Assembly (NCBI GenBank): GCA_026545225.1
Contig: CM048845.1
Coordinates: 76,983,033 to 77,047,032 of the forward strand
Direction of reading: 5' to 3'
Source of the DNA: Cornus controversa
Lineage: Eukaryota; Streptophyta; Magnoliopsida; Cornales; Cornaceae
Length of the DNA stretch: 64,000 bases
This document shows positions 32,531 through 46,400 of the stretch, piece after piece. The first letter of the stretch is position 1, and each line of letters starts with the position of its first letter. The notes under the pieces were generated by a model, which worked only from the letters and a program-made list of their open reading frames with translations, had not been told where the DNA came from and ran no database searches. The translations under genes and the position numbers were made by a program.

Positions 32531-35500
32531 TTATCCGAGGAAGTTCATAATCACCAAATGGAGCACCAAATTGCAGAGAACAAAATCTGCAAAAGCACGT
32601 TCCGGTGGTAAATCCTGCATTTTGATGGAACAGATGTCAATAATAAGAAGTGGACTATATAATACAGGGAAATCTTCCTTTCTTCAAAAACTACATATAC
32701 ATACACATTCGATAAGTAAAATCATATGCTCCATGTGTGCATTTATTGGGAATCTTATGACTGCTCAGGGTTGCAAATCTTGTTGCATGACTTTGAATTT
32801 ATTTTTTCCAGCTCTATAGGTAACTAAATGGTGTGGGTGTGTCCCCAAAAAAGAACACAAATGAAAAGAGGGCCATTCACAAGAGAACTTACCTTAAATT
32901 CCTTGTTCTCTTTGTTCACTTGAATACGGAGACACACTGTAGCCAAAGAAACCAATCAGTCTCATTCCCAAGATTTAACATGACTGATCTCCACAAGAAC
33001 AATCGTATATAAATTTTACTTACCAGCAAGGACTGCTGTCCCTACACAAGAAAGTACTCCTGAGAGGAAAGAGTTGAACGGGAATGATCCAACAATTGCC
33101 ATGTAAACTACCTGTCCAGCAACATCAGTGACACAAGTGAATGAATTTTCAATAAACTACAGTTCTGAACTAGCATTTGGATATCCTTTGGGAATTATAT
33201 TGATCTATTAATTACTGACATTATGTGTTATTGCTTAATGTAATGGCAAAAGCTCGGATTGATAAGCTTGAGGAAACAAGTTCGAGTCTTAGAGCAGCCA
33301 CCTTTTGCAAAATGATGCCATAAGTTAAGTTTGTCTCAAATCTTCCTCTCCCAGTAATAGGAGGGGCATACACTAGCATTGCACTTTTTTATTAAGCACT
33401 GACATTCTATAAAAAAATTTCCTGAATAAGATGATAAATAATATTGTTGAAACAATATAGTACAAATATGAGACAAGGGCATACCTTGGATATCTTTTGA
33501 TCGCCCTATACCACAAGGACCGTTCGGAACCTAACATTCTATAATTTCTAAAGGATACTTGTGTTTCTATCATTATTTGGCAATTAAATGGTCGTGGCGA
33601 TGGCCACTATTACATTGGTAACTTGTGCAATGCAGTAAACTAATCATAATAGTTATATCAATTAGTAAATAAGAATCAAAGATGTGATGGATGAAGAAAG
33701 AGAGAGGGAGAGCACAAGCAATGGAAACACGGCTTGCTTGGTTCATTTTTCTCAAAAAACTCAGAAAACTTTCAGATAACTATAAAAGACTGTTATATGA
33801 AAACTAACACCGGCTTTTTTCTATGTCACATGGACTCTTAAAAATTTGGTGAAGAACCCGTGTCGGACACACAATGCTGGACATAGGTATGGGATATGCA
33901 TCCGACACTTTTGGTTGGACATGCACCTTAAAAACATATCCTATAATTAAATTCTATAATATTATTGCTTCAAAACGAGTGAAATGCCTATATTGAACAT
34001 TATGTTACATAAAGACATTATTTTACTATAAAAAATAAAATAAAAATATTCAATAATATGAATAGTTCACATTGCCCATGTGTCCTTATGTTTGAGGATT
34101 TGACACGTCCGACGCATAGATACATATTTGTACCCAACACATGTACCCGAGTCCATGTAACATAGGTTTTTTTTTAACTGAGTTTTTAGAAACTGTTCTC
34201 GGATAAATGAACAACTTTTGTACTATATTCAGATTTTCAGTTTACTGAAAACAGAAAATTGTTCTCAAGATACTAAACTAAACAGACCTGCCAGTTTTCA
34301 AAAACCAACTAGAATAATAACGTCAGAGAGTACAAAACAAGTAAATTCAAATAGTGTGCCTTTTTTTTCCATTATTGTTCTGGAAATTCAAAATCTATTT
34401 TAGCTTTCCCAGTGATAGAATGTGTGAAATAGCAGATGGGATATTTCCCAGTGATTTTCAAGAGCAAAGAATGTCAAACTTGCTTGGTTGCCTGCTGTCT
34501 CCCGTTGGATGATTTTCTTCAAGGAGACTCCTTACTCGTGAAATCAGAAAATACCCCACTGAATTAATAGACTTTCCATACTTACCTCTATTAGCCTGAT
34601 TAATATACACATATTAATCAACTTTTCTTCTGCGGATTATATTTTTAGCGGAGTGACAATTGATTAAGGCTGTCAACCCGAACACAAGCAAATACAATAA
34701 ATAAATAAAGGGGGTAAAAAATAAAAAGAAACCTGCATCAGCTAATATCTTATTCATGACTTCAATCAGAGTAAATATAAGTTCAATAACATGTTGGATG
34801 GTAAAAGATTTTTTACTTTCTCCTATTGTTTAAACCTTAAAAGTGACTAAAATATCATATAGGTGCACTAAACTTGCCCAACGCCAATCCTTATGAGAGT
34901 TCTAGCTGAAATTGACTTTCAAGATCCAGGCTTCCCCAAATTTAAGCTGGATTAGAAGAAGGTAGGCACCATAACTTACTCTTGTCTAAAGTATTGCTTA
35001 GACTACGTAAAATTGTGACAGCAAACTGATGCTTGCAGTCTAATAGAAAAAGGTGTGGGATCCCAAAGAACCTAGAGAAAGAACCGTTTTGACTTAAAAG
35101 ATTTAAAATCAATATGGAATAGCAAGGAAAATATCCAGATATGACCAGCCACAATCATCTAAAATGCAATATGGATAGTCATAAAGATGTTAGCAATGGA
35201 AGAGTAGTTCGCATGTGAGGTCAAACAATATGGATGAGGGTATAACAGCATAATTCTAACTATGATGGGTTGCTTTTATTGATACTAAGCCTCATTATTC
35301 GTCTATGGGTTCAATGGAAACCACCAGAGCTATTATAACCACCTCATCACATTTTAACTGTAATTATACAAGCCCATCACAATCTTACCACATTTTAGAG
35401 TATGTAGCGTATCTTGTCCCATTCCTATTACATCAACTGGAACTATGAGTAAAACTAATGTGGAGATTACGAAAAATTTTATTACTTGGGAAGCATGATC

Positions 35501-36949
35501 AAAGTTTCTATGCTTATTGTAAGTCCTTTGGATGCTATGCCTTCAAATTTTACCTTTGCAATTCAGTCAAGGATCAGTTACCAAATACCCACTCCGCATG
35601 CCATAAAAGAATGGTAAAACTTTTGGGCAATGAAGTAAGGAATGTTTTATGATAATTCAACAAACTGAATCTGAGGAATGTTTTATGATAATTCAACAAA
35701 CTGAATCTGGGAAAAGCGTAAGCCTGAACTGAAACATGGATTCTTTGCCCCAAATTTTTTATAAATTATGCTAGTTGAGCAATCTTTGATTTTTTCAATA
35801 TTCTGCTGTAATTGTTGATCTTCATAGTTAAATTGGATGGCAGAACCGGGAAGTTCGTTGGTGATTCATCTAGTTTTTTGTTAGTAGTCGAGTGAAAGAA
35901 TATTATTTTGTAAATGCCAGAAGGTCTCACAGTAAGTATAGCAAATTATGGTTAGTAGATAAACAAGCACAAGGAAAAGAAGTAGATTCAGAATGATGTC
36001 CAATTACAGTTAAAATCATGTAAAAAGGGGCAGCAACTATAACTATTTGACAAATAATCCAATATTTTGTTTCAGAAATTAAACTAAAATTTTATTGAAA
36101 AGGATATAAATTTTGGAGTTGAGCAAATTCAGCCTCGGGTTAACCAATTACAGTTAGTCAGAATGGGCCAAAAAAAAAATTTGTTCACCAATTCAGAGAT
36201 GAAAAAATTTGTGAAATTAACTATAGTTGTGTTTGGTAGTATGGAAATGGTGCCTTGGAGTTGGAGGAAAATGAGTCTGTCTGAACTATTTTTTCTTCAA
36301 TCCCAACTCCAAAGCGCCCCGATTTTCACTTTCACATTGAAAAAAAAAGGAGAGAGAGAGAACATCATTGATATAACAAATACAATGTGCTCAATCTCTG
36401 CCAGCCGCATCCTTATTCATCCGATCCCAACTCCTATTAAAGTCCAATGGACCCAATAAATCGCCACCATTAAAAAGGAAAAAAATATAAAGAAAGAAAG
36501 AAACTCGAGCAAAATGACTAATCAGACAACAACAAGAACAAGAAGATTGAAAGAAAAACAGTGAGCTACTAAAATCGTCTATCGGATCAATTTCTCATAA
36601 ATCACTCCTACGCCACGATCACGGTGTTAGCTTGTGAATATCAAGTGACACGGACTTACACGAATCATCGTTAAATTGTGCGTGTATATGTAAATCGATT
36701 AATCGTAGTACCTGAACCACAGCGGTGAAGATGGCAAACATCACGTACAGATCGATGATCTGCGATAAGATGACTCGGTTAGGGTTTTGATATTAACTTA
36801 CATTTCTAAAAATTAAAAGAGATCGGATGCATATACAGATATAAATATAGAGAGAGAGTGACCTTGAGGTTTATGGGAGTGGCGGTATAAGCAGAACGAA
36901 GAGATTGGAAAAGTGCTTGAGCGTCCTTTGTCGTCGACGACCTCCCCAT
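32531..36949 (-). CDS. DAD1: DAD1, oligosaccharyltransferase complex subunit (complete, five exons)
   Basis: Defender against cell death 1, a small ER-membrane subunit of the oligosaccharyltransferase that N-glycosylates nascent proteins. Coding exons: 36949-36863 (29 codons), 36759-36712 (48 nt), 33111-33024 (88 nt), 32936-32893 (44 nt), 32614-32531 (84 nt with TAA). All introns are GT-AG and phases match. The 116-residue product starts [20 protein letters not shown] and goes through [36 protein letters not shown] and [15 protein letters not shown] to [20 protein letters not shown] and VIMNFLG. Family length is 113-116, and the C-terminal [20 protein letters not shown] is diagnostic. Three membrane segments at about 30-47, 54-75 and 95-114. 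DLPPERAF has P where most have A. Intron 2 is 3.6 kb and holds a SINE, a MITE and a 36-bp tandem repeat. The gene looks intact and functional. Confidence 0.97.
33230..33375 (+). mobile_element. tRNA-derived SINE-like element in DAD1 intron 2
   Basis: Reads AAGCTCGGATTGATAAGC (box-A-like region), CAAGTTCGAGTCTTAGAGC (box B), CAGCCACCTTTTGCAAAATG, then AAGTTTGTCTCAAATCTTCC. The motif order and text match the reversed copies at 1080-1230 and 15290-15428. Target duplication not resolved. Confidence 0.55.
33821..34165. mobile_element. MITE with 17-bp TIRs in DAD1 intron 2
   Basis: The ends CTATGTCACATGGACTC and GAGTCCATGTAACATAG are inverted repeats matching at 16 of 17 positions and enclose 345 bp. 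The inside is rich in GTGTCCGACAC/GTCGGACGTG motifs near both ends. Related text occurs at about 54810 (GACACGGGTACGACACATAT) and 57520 (GTGTCCGGCACGGACACTTC), so this is a small family. Flanks are T-rich, so a target duplication cannot be read. Confidence 0.7.
35638..35709. repeat. perfect tandem duplication, 2 x 36 bp, in DAD1 intron 2
   Basis: Units 35638-35673 and 35674-35709 (AGGAATGTTTTATGATAATT... AATCTG) are identical, so the duplication is recent. It is non-coding. Confidence 0.95.
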
Positions 36950-38989
36950 TCTTCCACCACCTTCACTTGTTGTCTTCTCTTTCTGTTATCGATGACTATG
37001 GAAGCTATAAGATGAAACCCTCGTTGAAATAAACCATTTACAGTGCTCGGGGTCGTCTTGACTGGTAGTGGTAGGGTACTATCGTTATTTCACAATAATG
37101 GAAGGTTTTGTATTAAGAATAATACAGTTACGACTTTTTATGAAAAATCTCGGTCTAGATAAATTTGAAAAATGAATAACAATTTTACTCGAAAATTGAT
37201 CTCTAGAAAAATTTATCAGGTACCTAGGCTAGGGCTACAAATTAACCTATTTTAATTTGTTCATAAATAGGTTAAGATTGATCGGTAAAAAATTCTCTTG
37301 GAATTCGTTTATTAATTAAATAATTCAAATTTTAACTTAATTTTTGAATTAGTTTAGTAAACCAGATCATTCCAAACATTGTTTAAGCTTGGTTTGTGTG
37401 TACTAATAATCGCTAGACTTTTGGAGGTTAACATATGTTCATGAACATAGACACGTGAACAAGTTCATGAGTTTAAGTTTGGGTATCTTTTATAAATTTA
37501 TGAACTTAAGCACGTGAATATATTTTCGTGAACATCAGCTTGTGCTGTGTAAGTTCGTATAAAGTTATGAATGAGGCAAATCGATTGTGAATACAAGTTC
37601 AAATTTAATCTAAAGTGCTTTTATTATTAAACAAGTCGAGATTGAACTTTTTAAAATAATGATAAGTATCTCGATTTTTCGAGTTCAGTGCAATTCTTAG
37701 TTGAGTCCACAAACAAATGAGTTACGTTTAAACAAACTAGAACTCGGCTTGATTCATTTGTAATCATGTCCTCAACTAACAATATGGTACCCTTATTCGA
37801 TAAATACTCACGTTTTGTTTTGCTAATAAGATGAATAGATTTTTTGAGTCATGGGTCCCCTTTCTTGAAAGTCATTGTTCAACTTTAGATGTTTAACAGG
37901 TGTCGCATCTTATTGATGATCAAAATCATTATTGGAAACAATATTCCGTTTGTGAAATTCTACGTGAAAAGTTGTTGAAATTTTTTTTAGTTGAACGAGC
38001 AATCAAGATATATATTTTTTGGGGCATGTAGTAAGACCACAACTCGAAAAGTAGAAGTGTAATAATGGTGCAACAATCAAAATTTATATATTATGCAATA
38101 ATTCGAGAAAAATTGTTGTAACAAAAATGCAAAAACATAAAATACGAACATTAAGGGTCTTCTGACAACAAATTTTATTTTGCATTTCAATTTTATATGG
38201 AGTAGAAACAAATTTTTTTTTTGTAGTGTGATTTATTCTATTTTATTAATTTACCAACAAAAACACAAAACAAAAAACGATTGTCAAACAAGTCCTAATT
38301 GTATAAGACTCGATAATAATTTTTAAATATAAGAGAATAAAAAAAGAATAAGAAGAGAGAAAACGAGGTTACCACGCATACCTTATACACGAGTGCAAGA
38401 AAATAAATAAATTACGTATTATATTTTTTTAAAATTTAATTTATTGATATTGTTTTTCCTGAATAAGAAACTCAAACATTCATTTATTTTTATAAAAACT
38501 TAGATTGAATTTTTCTACCACTCCGGTTGAAAGTTAGAGGAGATATATAAGTAGACTACATTTTTTAGTAATTTGTCAATGATTTGATTATTATTATTAT
38601 TATTTTTTGTTTTATTTTTGCCTTCGATTATAATTTTTCAAGAAGGGTAACTCCGTATCTCACAAGAGATCATTATAGAGAATATATGCTAGTTTGACCA
38701 TTCACATACAAAAACTTTCGACGGGCACTTCCAACACAAGTGAGATTCCCCTTCGTGAGGCGGTTGTGTTTTCACTCACACAAAATGAAGATCCGATTTG
38801 CCTTTCAGTAAATTGACCAGAATAGCCTCCATATGATTGGAATTCCCCAGTTCTGATTCAGTATTAAGAGTCCCTGGTAGGGACATAACCGTCAAAGTAC
38901 TTTTATTCACTGTCGTACTATCCAAGAAAAAGAAAAAATAATAAATAAAAAAGAGAACAGCAATCCCAGAGATAATCCCCCCCAAAAAA
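36950..38989. other. DAD1 promoter region and spacer
   Basis: The first few hundred bases upstream of 36949 should hold the DAD1 leader and promoter (minus strand). A CT/GA-rich leader-like stretch runs at 36950-37020. At 37235-37790 is AT-rich text with repeated GTTCATGA and AACATAGACACGTGAAC motifs, perhaps a degraded hAT-type element. A minus-strand frame of 69 codons at 38776-38985 is not recognised. Confidence 0.4.
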
Positions 38990-39140
38990 AATCCCAGAGA
39001 TAATCGGCCGTTCCGGACGACTCAGGGTTTGAGCGACGGCAAGTAGAAAGGAGAAGGAAAACCATTCGTCGACTTCTCTCTGTCTCTCTCTAACATCCAT
39101 GTATAATTGTTGCTCTCTATCTCTCTCTATGCATACGTAC
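38990..39140 (+). promoter_or_regulatory. possible 5' leader with CT tracts
   Basis: GC-richer than its surroundings, purine-rich then CT-rich (CTTCTCTCTGTCTCTCTCTA, CTATCTCTCTCTATGC), typical of plant 5' untranslated leaders. It could be the upstream leader exon of the RCD1-like gene, with an intron of about 10.6 kb in the leader, or of a lost gene. No splice evidence; this is a guess from composition. Confidence 0.2.
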
Positions 39141-42100
39141 ATACAGATATCATGTGTACTTTGTTAGTATTTTTCTATCTTTGTACGTGTGTTGATTTTA
39201 GAGACCAGTTTACACGGATCTACGGTGTTTTATACATCTCTGATAATTTTACGCTCTAGTTTTTTTAATTGTGAAATTGATCTCCCTCAATTCGTAGACA
39301 ATTCTATAGTTATGTTCAATTTAGTGTTGCACTAACGAGAACTCCGGCAAAAAGATGTGTGTGTGTGTTTTTTTTCCCGAGTACTGTGGCTTGTCATGCC
39401 TTTTAGAGTGTATCGGATTTGTTTTTCAAAATTTCTGAATAGACCATGTGTTAAAGTGCTGAAATTTACATTCTTTTTGCGAAGTATGCATGAGAAATGT
39501 TGAACATTTGCTGTCAAAATGTTGTATGCCCAAAAGAGGGTGATTTGTGTCAAATTTTATGTGGGTTTTTCCTCACGGGTTTGTTTGTGACTTCTGAAGA
39601 CAATACCGGTTGGAATGTGCATCTAAACATGTCCTTAACTACCACTGGGCCTCTAGCCTGGATGTTATGATCCCTCATCCCCTAATTTTACTATTATATA
39701 TAGATATACTTTAATTATCGTGTATGTGTTTTGCTTCAGCAAGGCAAGTGTCTTGCTCGGCATTTGGCTCCACCTGAGTCCTCATAAAATCGGGATCATC
39801 TCTCTTGCGGTTTCTGATCATCCAAAGAAAATTTATATCTTATAGAGCCAAATGTTACCACAAACTCTTCCTCGACAACATGATTTTTTTGTATTCAACC
39901 TCGTAAAATTTATGCATGCAAAAAAGTTTATGAATAGTCATGTCTTATAATTTGGGGGTTCTTTCACTTTAGGACTTAAAATCAGGCTGCATTTGCATAA
40001 ACAGGTGTATTTAACTGTGATGCCCTTTTACTTTGGGAGGTCTTTGACTCTATCGCTTGCTATCAAGTTACATCAATATATTGCTCACTTGTTTTTGGCA
40101 CATTTCATATTTAAGTAGTGCATCACATGATTGATTTGCGCTGGTGAATTCATTAGTTCTTGTCACAGTGATTTGAGCGTTTAGGGTTACTTTCATGCCC
40201 TTTATTTTGTTCTGTATTTTAACGTGTCATATCACCTGTTGTTTAGTTTGTTTTTGTTGTTGTTGTTGTAGCTTTATCATATTGTGCACCTAAGTCTCTC
40301 TCTCTGAAGCAAGTAGAATAGGCACACGTGTATAAAAGAAGCATATGTTTCAAAAATCAGTTAAGCGTTATGCACTTCATTTAAAAGGAAAATACTACGG
40401 AGTACGGATTAAGTATGCAAAATATTGTGATTCGCCCAAATTAGTGGGTTCTCAATTTCTCCTTTTGCGTATTCATGATCTGAGAGTGAAAACACCTATA
40501 ATTTGCGCACTCACAGGACACTTACCCCTGAATCATCCCACGTGTTTGATCACATAACGATTTGTTCATTAAGTATAGTTGTTTACATTAAAATATTATT
40601 AACATATTTTGCACATATATATTGGTACGATTGCACATATATTTGTATAATGCTTTATATTGATTAAAACGAATTGATGTATAAATATATAATTTATCAA
40701 TATGGTCATATTCCTTGTGTGATAAGTATACATTCACGCAGCATAAAGATGCTCTCACTCTAAAGAATTTTAGATTTTGACGCTCTTGCTCCAGCTCTCG
40801 CTCCCACTCTGTGACTTAGGGCACAAATTTGTTAATGTCCAGTGCATTTGATAAAGATTAGAGATAAAAGTGATTTTTTGTTTTGTTTTTTGTTTTGATT
40901 TTTCCGGATGTTGTAGGATTTATTTGTTTGTTTTTCTATGATTCTACTAGGCCACTAAACTCAGTAAAGTCTTTTTTAATTTATTCGGGTTAGGCTAAAT
41001 AAATCCTGTTTCGTAATGTTGTTGTATCTAAGGCCATAGACTTCGTCAAATCACATGTTGTTATATATTTTCATAATATCTCAATTTATGTTAGTTCTGG
41101 TATTCTGATTCCTCAATTACCCTAGGTTGATTATGCCCCCTAACCGGTACAGTTTCTGGTCCACATTGTTCATAACTAAACCATCTTAATCAATTTTGTC
41201 CTCATTTTGTCTCCAATTGGTGCTATTTTAAATGGTTCATGAATATGTTCATTTTTTAAGTACATTATTTTTGTCTTGATATACATCCATCTCAACCTTC
41301 ATAGTTCTCCATGCTTATTTAATGAATGGCTTTCAATCCTTTAGTAATATCATTCCATAAAGTATGGTTGATCTAGTAATTGTTCTCTAGAATTCTTCCT
41401 TTAATTTTAAAGGTATATGCCAATCACACATGCACTAGAAACACTCCTCCATTTAACTAATCTCACTCTATTCTATGATCAACAGTACTTCCAATTTCTG
41501 GTTCGCTGTGAACAATCGAGCCCAAATAACGAAAAAGGTATTTTAGTATTTTTGACCTTGATCTTTACTACATCCCTACTCGTATTTTCAATCTGCTAAA
41601 GTTCAAACAAATCTATACTAATCTAAAATGCATGAAATTCTTATGTAGATTACGATGACGATGGTGTCTATATCGTACCATATTTGGCTACGTGAGAACA
41701 TCCGGAAAACATTTTGTAACCTCTCAATATAGAGATAGATACTGTTTCCTATGATATTAATTACAATGGTTATTGGTTAACAATCTCACCATTCTTATAT
41801 ATTATCTTTGACCTGGTAAATTATCAAAATCATTTTGATTAATGACATGATGCAGAAGAACTCTGTGTTGCTAATAAAGATTTTTTTATCGATGGACATG
41901 TTAGAGCATAATCTATCAACTAATAGCTTCCTAATTGCCTTGACGTGTAAAAGAAAATTAAGTAAACAAAGGTACCTAGCGAGTGGCTGCCATCAAGGTT
42001 CATGTAACTGTCTCCCATGCACGTTTTCATGGGAACAATATTTAGATGTGGAAGTGTCAAGGTTTTGAGTAACGAAGATGCCATTGTAATGGTAACACTT

Positions 42101-42185
42101 GTGGTGTAATGGAAGCATACATGATCATGTAACAAAGTGGTCGGTGGAGAGCTAAAATATTTTTTCCCCAATATTGACCAATCGT
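39141..42185. other. spacer, no gene recognised
   Basis: T-rich DNA with short GTT repeats at about 40255-40270. No coding segment or mobile element that I can support. In Arabidopsis a Rossmann-fold gene is expected between DAD1 and RCD1; I found no trace of it here. Confidence 0.4.
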
Positions 42186-42784
42186 TGTTATTAGGTTGGC
42201 TCAAATTCCTATTGTGATTAGGTTTCTATTATAGAGTTGTATCTTATTAGGTAATTTCTTAGTAAGCAAGTCTTGGTCTCAAGGAAGAAAAGTACTTGTT
42301 AGGCAAGTCTTGGACTTTAAGGAATTGTAATCCTAGTCCACCAAGGAATTGGGTTTTGGGCTCTATAAATAGTTACCTATATTATAGGTTGAGAGGAGTG
42401 AGAAGAAAAGAGGCAATACTCTCATTGTATTTGAGAGGTTACTCTCATTGTTTTGAGAGGGCAACTCTTGCACAGAGGTAATACTCTCATTGTTATTGAG
42501 AGGACACTTAGAGAGAGAATTCTTGTTTAGAATTTGTGATTTCCTTTTGAGTGAGATTGGGTGTACAAGGGTTAAGGGTTGAGAGTTGAGCGTACTCTTG
42601 ATACAATTCTTCAAGTTGTATTGTTACAATCTATATAGTGAAATCGGGCTCTTCATGGACGTAGGCTTGTTTAGCCGAACCGCGTATAATTCTTGGTGTG
42701 TGCTTGCAAATTTCTTTGTGCTTGTTTACTTATCATCACATCGTAATATTTGGTGGTTCGTGATTAGGGGCTTATTTCTCAACA
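42186..42784 (+). mobile_element. solo LTR (probably Copia-type)
   Basis: Runs from TGTTATTAGG to a CA end (TTTCTCAACA), about 599 bp. It has a TATA-like CTATAAATAG at 42362-42371 and GAGAGG/ACTCTCATTG short repeats near the expected R region. The end GATTAGGGGCTTATTTCTCA resembles the U5 ends of plant Copia LTRs. GTTGT occurs at both borders (42184-42188 overlapping the start, and 42785-42789), so the exact 5' end and 5-bp target duplication are ambiguous. No internal domain adjoins, hence solo. A related LTR start lies at 55269. Confidence 0.65.
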
Positions 42785-42924
42785 GTTGTAATGTGCAGAG
42801 ATGCTCGCTTTTAATACCATAATCCCATAACTTTTTGGTATTTTAATAGTTTTAATGATACTTTTTTCTGGAGATTTTAGGGATGAATAAGGGTAATGGC
42901 CGCTATAATGAATTTTAAGTTGCT

Positions 42925-43455
42925 ATCAGTAATTAAAGCTTACCGATTTTACATTTCAACAAAAGTTATTCAAGAAACCACATTGAAACAACATTCCAGT
43001 CTTAGTATCACATACATATTAAATAAACCATGTTTAATTTTTTTTACAATAGTACTATAAAATGATTTGAGTATCAGAAAGAAATTTTAGAAATGAAAAA
43101 ATCAGAATAAGAAACTAATATTATTCTATATTATACTACAATCAATCACTATACTAGTAATAAAGTAATATCAGTAATTAAAGCTTACCGATCTTACATT
43201 TCACTAATTTTATGGCCACAAAATGACTTAAAACATAAAAATATACAAAGTTATTCAAGAAACCATATTCAAACAACATTCCAGTCTTAGTATCAGATAC
43301 ATATTTAATAAAGCACGTTTAAAATCTTTTACACTTCTACTATAAAGTGATTTGAATATCACAAAGAAATTTTAGAAATGAAAAAATCAAAGTAAGAAAC
43401 TAATTTATTATGCTATACTGTACTACAATCAATCACTATACTAGTAATAAAGTAA
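42925..43455. repeat. diverged tandem duplication, units of about 243 and 286 bp
   Basis: Unit 1 (42925-43167) and unit 2 (43168-43455) both begin TATCAGTAATTAAAGCTTAC and share GTTATTCAAGAAACCA, AACATTCCAGTCTTAGTATC, AAGAAATTTTAGAAATGAAA and CAATCACTATACTAGTAATA. Unit 2 carries an extra 40-45 bases after TTACATTTCA. No coding sense. Confidence 0.85.
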
Positions 43456-46400
43456 ATCATAATTGTACAACGAAAAATAAAATATAAAATTGTAAGTTAA
43501 AATAAACAAATGAATATAAAGACTGCCATAAATCTTTATAAAAAGCTTACTATTATATATGGATACAAAGTTTTTATTAGGATGTAATAATGTAAATAAC
43601 TTACCTTTTGAAGAAAATATGAATTTTAAATTTATTGAATTGTAGATTGGATGATCTGGGATAAGAGTCGCCTAATATCTTTTTAGATTTAACATCAAAT
43701 AATGGATTTTATGTTAGATTTAACCCAAATCAAGTGAAAGATGAGAAAAAAGTGAAACAAATGCAAATTTGATCAATTGAATGGACTCTCATAGGACTGT
43801 CATAGAAGGGGTTAATTTGAACATACTTACTGTTATGTAACGTCTGTTTCGGCATTATGCTCCGTAGCAGGCGACAGCCTTTATTTAAAAATTATGGAAA
43901 GCGTGGATTCCCTTCGGAAAAGAAACGAATGATTTGAAATATTTAATTGACTTTGATAGGTTCTCAGGGACCTTTTGCTTTTCAAATTGTTCCTCACAGA
44001 TTTTGAAATGAATTTTCACGCAAAACTTTTATATATTTTTGACTTTTTTTCATGCCTGTTGCTTTAAAAATTTGATTTAAGTAGCCTGTTTAGGATTAGA
44101 TTAGAACCTTTTGGTGCACTAAGATCTCTTATTACCTATAGAGGCAATCAATTTGGTTGTAGAAGAATAAAGAGTGAACTAAAATAGTTTTAAGGACAGT
44201 AAAGAGAGAACAACAAGAAGAAAATGGGTTGGTCGTCAAGGTGCTGATTTGCATTTGCTTGTACGGTGGGACTGTTTTCACTTGTGAGAGCGTACAGTTT
44301 CTTTCAAGGCTGCAGGATCATTGCAATCCTTCCACATCAATTAAAAAACTTAAAATATGTCGATGCAAATCTTATATAGGTTTTAAATTTACTAACAGTT
44401 TATGGTGCTTATTTATGTTTTTTAATGTTTGACTTCTCATAAACTGCTACGGTGCTAGGGTTGGATTAATTGAAACTGACATCTCCATTGAAAATCAATA
44501 GATTTAGGAACATAGAAGCATTTATTTGAGCTTATATTAGGACGTTTCGCTTCTTCAACTGAACATTTTGACTTCTTCAACTGATCTCTTCTCAAGTGAA
44601 ATCTTGGAATTGCTGAAGGGTGCTACAGCGATTGAAACCCATGCACACATGAAGAAAAAGTCTTCCACAAAAATTAATAGGTAGAGGAACATAGAGGCAT
44701 TTGCTTGAGTGCTTCGACAATTTACTTCTTCAGATGAGCTCTTTTTCTTCTCCTTCCAAATACATCTTAGAAGCCATATCGGTGTTGCTTCCACAAGTTC
44801 TTGGTTGTCCTACGGACCCAACCCCCAACAACTATGTAATAGTGGCAACATATTAGGATTTGGGTAGTTGTGTTGCCCCTAGTTAAAATAATTGTATTTA
44901 AAGCTTGTCATCTGGGGACGAAGATGAGTCTTACTAATGGAATCATTTTGCAAAATGTTGCAGCATAATGGTTTCAGGAGGAATACTTATAAAAAATAAT
45001 GGTTCCCGAAGGAATGAATGTTGTTAATACATGCTCATCAAAAAAGAAAAAAGAATGTTGTTGATACTCAATTTGACAACTTGACACATAACGGCTGAGA
45101 GTAAAGCATATCCGCACAGTAATTATGGTATTTTGTTATTGCCTGGTGCAGTAGTAAATCCACCTTTAATCTTGATGATTTCATTGGAGAAAGAGCAGGA
45201 AGAAAAAAATAAGGAAAATCAGGCATAGCTGTCTTTTTTTATTTGACTATTGCAAGGAACAATCTCGTTTATGATGTTTAGAAGTGCATAGTTGGAAAAG
45301 TTAACTATAGTATCAGCACTTGTGCATTCAAATAGAAATGTTCAATTTCTGACCTTTACAATCTTATAAAACCCTACTGCAATTGATTATTTGCACAGAT
45401 CTGCTGAAATAAAGCCTATATTCACATTTGAATTGACCTCTCGTAGCCAATATACCCACATATAGTTTTCGTTGCCGAGATCTCTCTTTTTTTTCCCCCA
45501 TTGTTCCCAGGAATTTTTTGGGTAGTCCAATCGAATGATTACTTTGTTGAGACTTGTGCTCTGGCCAAGGAAATGAGAGTGAAGATCATCAAGAGCACGC
45601 ACATGTTTTTTCATGGGCATTTGTAACAGAATTTTAAATGCATGTGCATGTCCAACTTGTGAGGAGCCACAAGTGGGTAACAAACAAACTCCATGTTAAA
45701 GTTCTTTTGAATGTGGTTGCGTGCACATAAATTAAACTACTTTTGCATCCTGATCTTTAACTAGAGTGTACTCGTAGTGATGGAACCCACTTGGCTCCCA
45801 GAATGCAGTAAGACTAGTTAAATACAACACAATGCATATTGATAGAGACAATCCACCTTAATGTGGTGCTTGTATGACACTATTTCTTTTTATGTTAATC
45901 TTGTCATATTTAGGAAGGGGACAGTTTCGTGTAATCTATGTACATCAATGCAGATTCTGGAAATGTGAAATTTAATGAGGCAGCAAGTTTTTAGTTTTCC
46001 AAAGAAATAAAGGAGGACAATATAGAAATATGGTAAGATATTTAAGTTTATTTGTTAATTTTCTAGAGTTTTACTGATAAGAGAAGTTTGAAAAAACTTT
46101 TGGTTCTTTTCATAATGAAATTTTAGTTATTTTATTTTGCTAGCGAAGATCCATTTCAATTTACTTAGCAAAGTCTTTGGTATTAACTTCATATATATAA
46201 ATATAAATTTCATATAAGTACTGTTATCATTATCAATAAATTCTGATCCGAAAAAGTGTTGGCTTATTTGTCTTCTCTTTTTTAATATTTAAATTGTAAA
46301 ACAAGGGATCCTCAAGTTGTTAGTGATATACTTACTCTCATGAAATTTATATATCTTTGGTTGTTATTATTTAGAAACTGTACTGACTATGTTTGACTTG

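Noticed and set aside
38776-39142. Minus-strand open frames upstream of DAD1
   Set aside because: No recognisable domain or splice context. Part of the region looks like a plus-strand leader by composition.
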